The translations under genes and the position numbers were made by a program. Under the pieces are notes generated by a model. That model saw nothing but the letters and a program-made list of their open reading frames with translations. It did no database searches and was not told the DNA's origin. From the NCBI GenBank assembly GCA_021204375.1, contig JAJPZL010000436.1, positions 7,619 to 13,561 of the forward strand: a stretch of 5,943 bases of DNA, given 5' to 3'. This DNA is from Bacteroides sp. GTDB taxonomy: Bacteria; Bacteroidota; Bacteroidia; Bacteroidales; Bacteroidaceae. Shown here one piece after another: positions 1 through 3,490 of the stretch (its first letter is position 1; the number at the start of each line of letters is the position of its first letter).

Positions 1-1081
1 ATTCAATATAGAGATAATCGTAATGTACCACCGGTTTTTTGCCCCGTTCCCCCATTATAGAACGGGCCTCCGAAGAGTCAAAACTACTTTTACCCACTCC
101 GACAGCCTCTCCCTTGAAATTAAAGATCCTAACTATATCATCCTTTTCAAATTCCCCCTCTATCCGCAGGATCCCTACAGGCAGAATACTGGCCGGACGA
201 TCCGAACAGATGATCTCAGTAGCCTTCTCATTCAGGTGTATCTCCCCTTTGGCAAAACCTTCACTGTGAGCGATCCACTTCTTCACACTCGACACCTCTT
301 CACAGGAGGGAGTAAAACGGGTAAAAACAGTCTCCTCCGGCCTGTCTAACAGATCGGGCAGAATATCATCCCTCTTTCCATTGGCAATAAAGACCGCGAT
401 CCCCTCCGAAGCCACCTTCCGGGCAATATTGGTTTTGGTAAGCATCCCTCCCCGGCCAAAAGAGGATCTTCCCGTCTGAATATAATCGGAGATATCGGTA
501 TCCGGAGCGATTTCACGGATCACCCGGCTCTGCGGGTCGGCAGGAGAACCGTCATAAATACCATCAATATTGCTCAGGATGATCAGGGCATCCGCATCCA
601 TCATAGCAGCGATCAGACCGGACAGTTCATCGTTGTCCGTAAACATCAATTCGGTTACGGAAATAGTATCATTCTCGTTGACAATGGGAATCACCCCATT
701 CTCCAGCATCACCAGCATACAGTTACGCTGATTCAGGTAGTGACGGCGGGAGCCAAAATTCTCCTTGGTGGTAAGCACCTGCCCTACCGGTATATGGTGC
801 TCCCTGAAAAGTTCGTAATAACGGTTGATCAGTTTTGCCTGTCCGACAGAAGAGTAGAGCTGGCGGTAACTTACACTATCCAGCTTTTTTCCGGGATGTA
901 TCTCACTCCTGCCGGAAGCTACCGCACCAGAGGAGATCAGTATCAACTCTATCCCCCGTTTATAAAGTTCCGCTACCTGATCTACCAGAGCAGACATACG
1001 CGTCACATCCAGGGTACCGTCTCTACGGGTCAATACATTGCTACCAATTTTTACGGCTATTCTTGTTAACTGCTGGCACAT
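1..1081 (-). CDS. proB: Glutamate 5-kinase (ProB), 3' end beyond the left edge
   Basis: ProB phosphorylates L-glutamate to L-glutamyl 5-phosphate with ATP, the first and usually proline-inhibited step of proline synthesis in the cytoplasm. I translated the frame from the ATG at 1081-1079 and it is open for 360 codons with no stop or frameshift, running off the left edge. The N-terminal amino-acid kinase domain (about 1-250) shows VKIGSNVL near residues 10-17, SSGAVASG at 50-57, VNENDT at 134-139, TDNDELS at 148-154, LSNIDGIYDG at 169-178 and the GRGGMLTK glycine loop at 209-216. Residues about 279-355 look like the C-terminal PUA domain, with LPVGILRIEGEF as its core strand-turn. ProB proteins are commonly about 360-375 residues, so only the last few residues should be missing. 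The start agrees with family N-termini (MCQQLTRIAVKIGSN). It follows the DUF2007 gene after 104 bp and may have its own promoter. proA is often the next gene but is not visible here. Confidence 0.96.
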   Translation of the reverse strand, partial: MCQQLTRIAVKIGSNVLTRRDGTLDVTRMSALVDQVAELYKRGIELILISSGAVASGRSEIHPGKKLDSVSYRQLYSSVGQAKLINRYYELFREHHIPVGQVLTTKENFGSRRHYLNQRNCMLVMLENGVIPIVNENDTISVTELMFTDNDELSGLIAAMMDADALIILSNIDGIYDGSPADPQSRVIREIAPDTDISDYIQTGRSSFGRGGMLTKTNIARKVASEGIAVFIANGKRDDILPDLLDRPEETVFTRFTPSCEEVSSVKKWIAHSEGFAKGEIHLNEKATEIICSDRPASILPVGILRIEGEFEKDDIVRIFNFKGEAVGVGKSSFDSSEARSIMGERGKKPVVHYDYLYIE

Positions 1082-1102
1082 CGTTGTTCTGATTTTGAAC
1101 CA

Positions 1103-1110
1103 CAAATATA
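1103..1110 (-). promoter_or_regulatory. Possible -7 element of a Bacteroidota promoter for proB
   Basis: On the minus strand this reads TATATTTG, an exact match to the TAnnTTTG -7 box used by the primary sigma factor of Bacteroides. It lies 21 bp upstream of the proB ATG, inside the 104-bp gap after the DUF2007 gene, which would give a leader of roughly 15 nt. The expected upstream TTTG box at 19-21 bp spacing is poor (GGTG is the best at 19 bp). The call therefore rests on the -7 match and its position alone. The surroundings are AT-rich, so a chance match is possible. Confidence 0.35.
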
Positions 1111-1185
1111 GAAATATTTATCGACTTGCCACCCGGGAGTGTTAAAAGAATAACCCCTGAAGAGCGATCAAACAGAGAACCGGTA

Positions 1186-1407
1186 TCAGTTTTCCCGCCG
1201 CCAGATCAGTTCCAGGGCAATTCCCTCATCCTGAGGATCCACCCACACAGTCGTATTCTGGTTTATATAAGGAGAGAGCGATTCCAGCGATTCATCATCC
1301 ACCACAGCATGGATACCCGCACTCTCCAGCAATCCTTTTACTATTTCGGCCTCCCAGGGAGTACCCGTAAAAACCTTGACCAGGTTTAGTTGTTCCGTTA
1401 TTTTCAT
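1186..1407 (-). CDS. Small DUF2007-type protein of unknown function
   Basis: This is a 73-residue protein without signal peptide or membrane segment, so probably cytoplasmic. The pattern LVKVFTGTPWEAEIVKGLLE (residues 9-28), then an AGIHAVVDD strand (30-38) and a VWVDPQDEGIALELI segment (54-68), matches the layout of DUF2007, a family annotated as putative signal-transducing proteins with a small ferredoxin-like alpha-beta fold. No biochemical role is established that I can name. I chose the ATG at 1407-1405. The frame is open further upstream to a GTG at 1425, which would add six residues (79 in total), but family members start shortly before the first strand and ATG is the better codon. It lies 54 bp after murI and 104 bp before proB on the same strand, so it may be co-transcribed with murI. 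The family call is from pattern memory, not a profile search. Confidence 0.8.
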   Translation of the reverse strand: MKITEQLNLVKVFTGTPWEAEIVKGLLESAGIHAVVDDESLESLSPYINQNTTVWVDPQDEGIALELIWRREN

Positions 1408-1433
1408 GAGATTTACGTTTCCCACAGGAACAA

Positions 1434-1447
1434 ATAAAGAAAAGGAT
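1434..1447 (-). repeat. Pyrimidine-rich tract before the DUF2007 gene, copy of one before murI
   Basis: On the minus strand this reads ATCCTTTTCTTTAT. The same sequence with one additional T (ATCCTTTTTCTTTAT) occurs on the same strand at 2313-2327 before murI. Both copies lie between a stop codon and the next start, about 10-30 nt upstream of the start. The copy is simple in composition, so it could be coincidence, a shared leader or translation element, or an end-of-transcript T-run. Confidence 0.4.
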
Positions 1448-1461
1448 TAGTTTAGGAACCT

Positions 1462-2304
1462 CTACTCCAAAACAAGGTGGCTCACCTCAATCGGCTTATG
1501 AAGAAAAACAGCAGCCAAGCGGGAAAATTTACTCTCTGTTTCCGTAGTATAAAAATAACATGTGCCCCCTTTGGTACAACGCCTTTCCATCTCCGGATGC
1601 CTTTGAAGATAATCTTTAAGGCTCATGGCAACCAACTCTCCCTGCATAACGATCCGTACCCCATCCGGCGTATAGTGCCTGATCTTGGGAAGCAACAACG
1701 GATAATGGGTACATGCCAGCACAATCGTATCGATCCCCTCATTTTTACCCAGTAACCCATTTACATGCTTCTGAATAAAATAGTCGGCTCCCGGCCCGTT
1801 ATATTCATTATTCTCCACCAAAGGAACCCACATAGGACACGCCTCTCCCCACACCCGGATATCCGGATAGAGTTTACAGATCTCCAACGGATAAGATTCC
1901 GAATCAATCGTTCCCGTAGTAGCCATGATCCCCACCCGGCGACTCCGAGTAACCGTACCCAGGGACTCCACCGTAGGCCGGATCACCCCCAATACCCGCC
2001 GGCTGCTATCCATATCCGGCAGATCGTTCATCTGGATAGAGCGAAGAGCCTTGGCCGAGGCAGTATTACAGGCCAGTATAACTAAATGGCACCCCATTTC
2101 AAAAAGCCGGGTCACCGCCTGCAGGGTAAATTCGTAGACCATTTCGAAAGAGCGCATTCCATAAGGAGCACGGGCATTGTCCCCTAGGTAGATATAATCA
2201 TACTCAGGTAACGCCTTCTGGATCTCACTCAGAATAGTCAATCCGCCATAACCGGAGTCAAACACTCCGATCGGTCCCGGTTCTTTCGGTAACATTGGTT
2301 CCAT
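1462..2304 (-). CDS. murI: Glutamate racemase (MurI)
   Basis: MurI interconverts L- and D-glutamate without a cofactor, using two cysteines as acid and base, and supplies the D-glutamate that MurD adds to the peptidoglycan stem peptide in the cytoplasm. The 280-residue protein has the usual family length and all landmark motifs: GVFDSGYGGL at 13-22 (Asp16, Ser17), GDNARAPYG at 41-49, ACNTASA at 78-84 with catalytic Cys79, and ACTHYP at 197-202 with catalytic Cys198 and His200. The ATG at 2304 is taken as start; Met4 (ATG at 2295) would also leave the fold intact and cannot be excluded. It follows the second ompH-type gene by 64 bp, a gap that contains a hairpin with a T-rich tail, and precedes the DUF2007 gene by 54 bp. 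The link to the bamA-ompH genes is thematic (envelope construction) rather than one of direct partners. Confidence 0.97.
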   Translation of the reverse strand: MEPMLPKEPGPIGVFDSGYGGLTILSEIQKALPEYDYIYLGDNARAPYGMRSFEMVYEFTLQAVTRLFEMGCHLVILACNTASAKALRSIQMNDLPDMDSSRRVLGVIRPTVESLGTVTRSRRVGIMATTGTIDSESYPLEICKLYPDIRVWGEACPMWVPLVENNEYNGPGADYFIQKHVNGLLGKNEGIDTIVLACTHYPLLLPKIRHYTPDGVRIVMQGELVAMSLKDYLQRHPEMERRCTKGGTCYFYTTETESKFSRLAAVFLHKPIEVSHLVLE

Positions 2305-2312
2305 ACAAAAGG

Positions 2313-2344
2313 ATAAAGAAAAAGGATGACCGTGATCATCCTTT
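2313..2344 (-). terminator. Hairpin with T-rich tail between the second ompH and murI
   Basis: The minus strand has a perfect 9-bp stem, AAAGGATGA (2344-2336) pairing with TCATCCTTT (2329-2321), around a six-base loop, followed directly by TTCTTTAT and then more T-rich sequence. This is the shape of an intrinsic terminator for transcripts arriving from bamA-ompH-ompH. The stem is only moderately stable (three G-C pairs) and the T-run is interrupted, so it may terminate only partly. On the plus strand no T-run follows the stem. It ends just 8 nt before the murI ATG, leaving no room for a separate murI promoter after it. Read-through, attenuation, or an RNA-stabilising 3' end are all possible. 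Confidence 0.5.
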
Positions 2345-2368
2345 AAACATATTACTCCGGGTTAAGTT

Positions 2369-2887
2369 TTATCTGATACCCAGTTTCGTTTTGATCAGCG
2401 GAGTTACATCCGTACTCAGCGTTTCGTTTACGTATGGGATCGGAGTAGAGCTGATATCAAAGATATAAACAAATCCGTTCTCCTGCCCGTAAGACTGGAT
2501 CGCTTTGATCACCCTCTGCTGAAGCGGCATATAGAGTTCTTCCTGTTTTCTGCCAAGCTGCTGCTGTGCATCCTGTTCAAACTCTTCTGCCCGCTGAGCC
2601 AGGTCACTCAATTCCTTTTGTCTTCTCTCAGCAATGTTGGCAGGAAGCGATTCTTCCGTCTGAAGCGCCTGCTGATATTCCTGAAGTTTCTTATTGAATT
2701 CCTTACGTGATCTCTCAGCTTCCTCTGAAAATTTCTGTCCCAGTGCAGTCAGTTCCGACTGCGCAGCAGTGAATTCAGGCAGAGAAACGATAAGCTCCTG
2801 AAAATTCACATGACCGAATTTCAGATTCTGGGCAAAAGCGCCCAACGGTAATACGCATACCAGCGCAATAACGATTTTCTTAATCAT
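2369..2887 (-). CDS. Second OmpH/Skp-like periplasmic chaperone
   Basis: This is a 172-residue secreted protein of the OmpH/Skp family. Skp trimers hold unfolded outer-membrane proteins in a jellyfish-like cavity formed by long helical arms and deliver them towards the BAM complex. Residues 1-19 form a signal peptide (KK, then a hydrophobic core, ending AFA before QN). A short strand follows (LKFGHVNFQELIVSLPEF, about 22-39). Residues about 40-128 are a charged, Gln/Glu-rich helical hairpin with heptad character (for example ERSRKEFNKKLQEYQQAL). The C-terminal strand region is GFVYIFDISSTPIPYV (138-153). The leader before the ATG is A-rich, as is typical of Bacteroidota, with no Shine-Dalgarno sequence. 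It lies 63 bp after the first paralogue and may have its own promoter there. Its sequence differs a good deal from that paralogue outside the family pattern, so the two may form separate or mixed trimers. I left the gene symbol empty because skp/ompH naming in this phylum is loose. Confidence 0.92.
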   Translation of the reverse strand: MIKKIVIALVCVLPLGAFAQNLKFGHVNFQELIVSLPEFTAAQSELTALGQKFSEEAERSRKEFNKKLQEYQQALQTEESLPANIAERRQKELSDLAQRAEEFEQDAQQQLGRKQEELYMPLQQRVIKAIQSYGQENGFVYIFDISSTPIPYVNETLSTDVTPLIKTKLGIR

Positions 2888-2937
2888 AGTTCTATTTTTT
2901 GTTAGTAATCACATTATTAGAGTAGCTATACTCGCTA

Positions 2938-2968
2938 CAAAAGTATAAAATTAATTCGAATAACCTAA
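2938..2968 (-). promoter_or_regulatory. Possible Bacteroidota-type promoter for the second ompH gene
   Basis: On the minus strand TTAG (2968-2965, three of four to the TTTG -33 box) is followed after exactly 19 bp by TACTTTTG (2945-2938), an exact match to the TAnnTTTG -7 box. The upstream box overlaps the last codons of the first ompH gene. A start site about 7 nt further on would give a leader of roughly 45 nt before the ATG at 2887. A weak 5-bp inverted repeat (2922-2926 with 2934-2938) would fall around the start site. Both boxes and their spacing fit, but the motif is degenerate and the region AT-rich. Confidence 0.4.
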
Positions 2969-3466
2969 TCTTGCCAATACCTCATTGCTGATATCAATAC
3001 GGGGGTTGGCAAAAATAACAGAGGTAGCCGATGCCCGGTCTACCACCACATCATAACCCCCTGCTTCCGATACCGCCTTCACTGCATTGTAAACCTCATC
3101 CTCAATAGGACGGATCAGGTTATTCTGCAACTTAGCCATTTCACCCTCCGGGCCAAAATATTTACGACGCAGCTCATTGGCCTCTCTCTCCTTGTTAATG
3201 ATCTCCTCTTCCCGGCGGGAACGATCTGCATCCGACAGGCTACCTGCCTGTGACTGATAAGCATTATACAGGCTCTGTGCCTGGTTGATCACCCCTTCTA
3301 TCTCATTCTGCCATACGGTAGAGTTCTGATTCAATTGTTCGTTCGCTCTTTCATAGGCAGGAATAGCACCTAAGATATACTCCATATCAATCAACGCGAA
3401 CTTCTGTGCATTTGCAGCAAAACCTACCGCAAAAATCATCAATGTTAAAGTAACGAACTTTTTCAT
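2951..3466 (-). CDS. First OmpH/Skp-like periplasmic chaperone
   Basis: This 171-residue protein belongs to the OmpH/Skp family of periplasmic chaperones for outer-membrane proteins. Residues 1-20 are a clear signal peptide (MKKF, hydrophobic core, cleavage after ANA before QK). Then comes a first strand and turn (FALIDMEYILGAIPAYERA, 23-41), a helical arm of about 42-103 rich in Gln, Glu and Arg, a break at YFGPEGEM (103-110), a return arm, and the C-terminal strand region YDVVVDRASATSVIF (138-152). The FGPEG turn between the arms is a feature I associate with Bacteroidota members. It starts 24 bp after the bamA stop, so the two are almost certainly co-transcribed, supporting a role in feeding barrels to BamA. 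No separate promoter is evident in the 24-bp gap. The paralogue immediately downstream has a different arm sequence and lacks the FGPEG turn. Confidence 0.94.
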   Translation of the reverse strand: MKKFVTLTLMIFAVGFAANAQKFALIDMEYILGAIPAYERANEQLNQNSTVWQNEIEGVINQAQSLYNAYQSQAGSLSDADRSRREEEIINKEREANELRRKYFGPEGEMAKLQNNLIRPIEDEVYNAVKAVSEAGGYDVVVDRASATSVIFANPRIDISNEVLARLGYSN

Positions 3467-3490
3467 ACTGTTAAGTTTTAATTTAGTTTA

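Noticed and set aside
740..1092. Overlapping plus-strand frames of 85-109 codons opposite proB
   Set aside because: They are shadows of the intact minus-strand proB frame, which has all family motifs; they carry no domain pattern of their own.
1129..1160. Weak inverted repeat (GTTA/TAAC) after the DUF2007 gene as a terminator
   Set aside because: Only four base pairs are uninterrupted, the next position is mismatched, and no T-run follows on the minus strand.
1408..1461. TTTATTTG on the minus strand as a promoter for the DUF2007 gene
   Set aside because: It misses one invariant base of the -7 box and no upstream box lies at suitable spacing. Co-transcription with murI is simpler.
2344..2351. 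TATGTTTA on the minus strand as a -7 box for murI
   Set aside because: It matches TAnnTTTG at seven of eight positions but has no reasonable -33 box, and its start site would fall inside the hairpin before murI.
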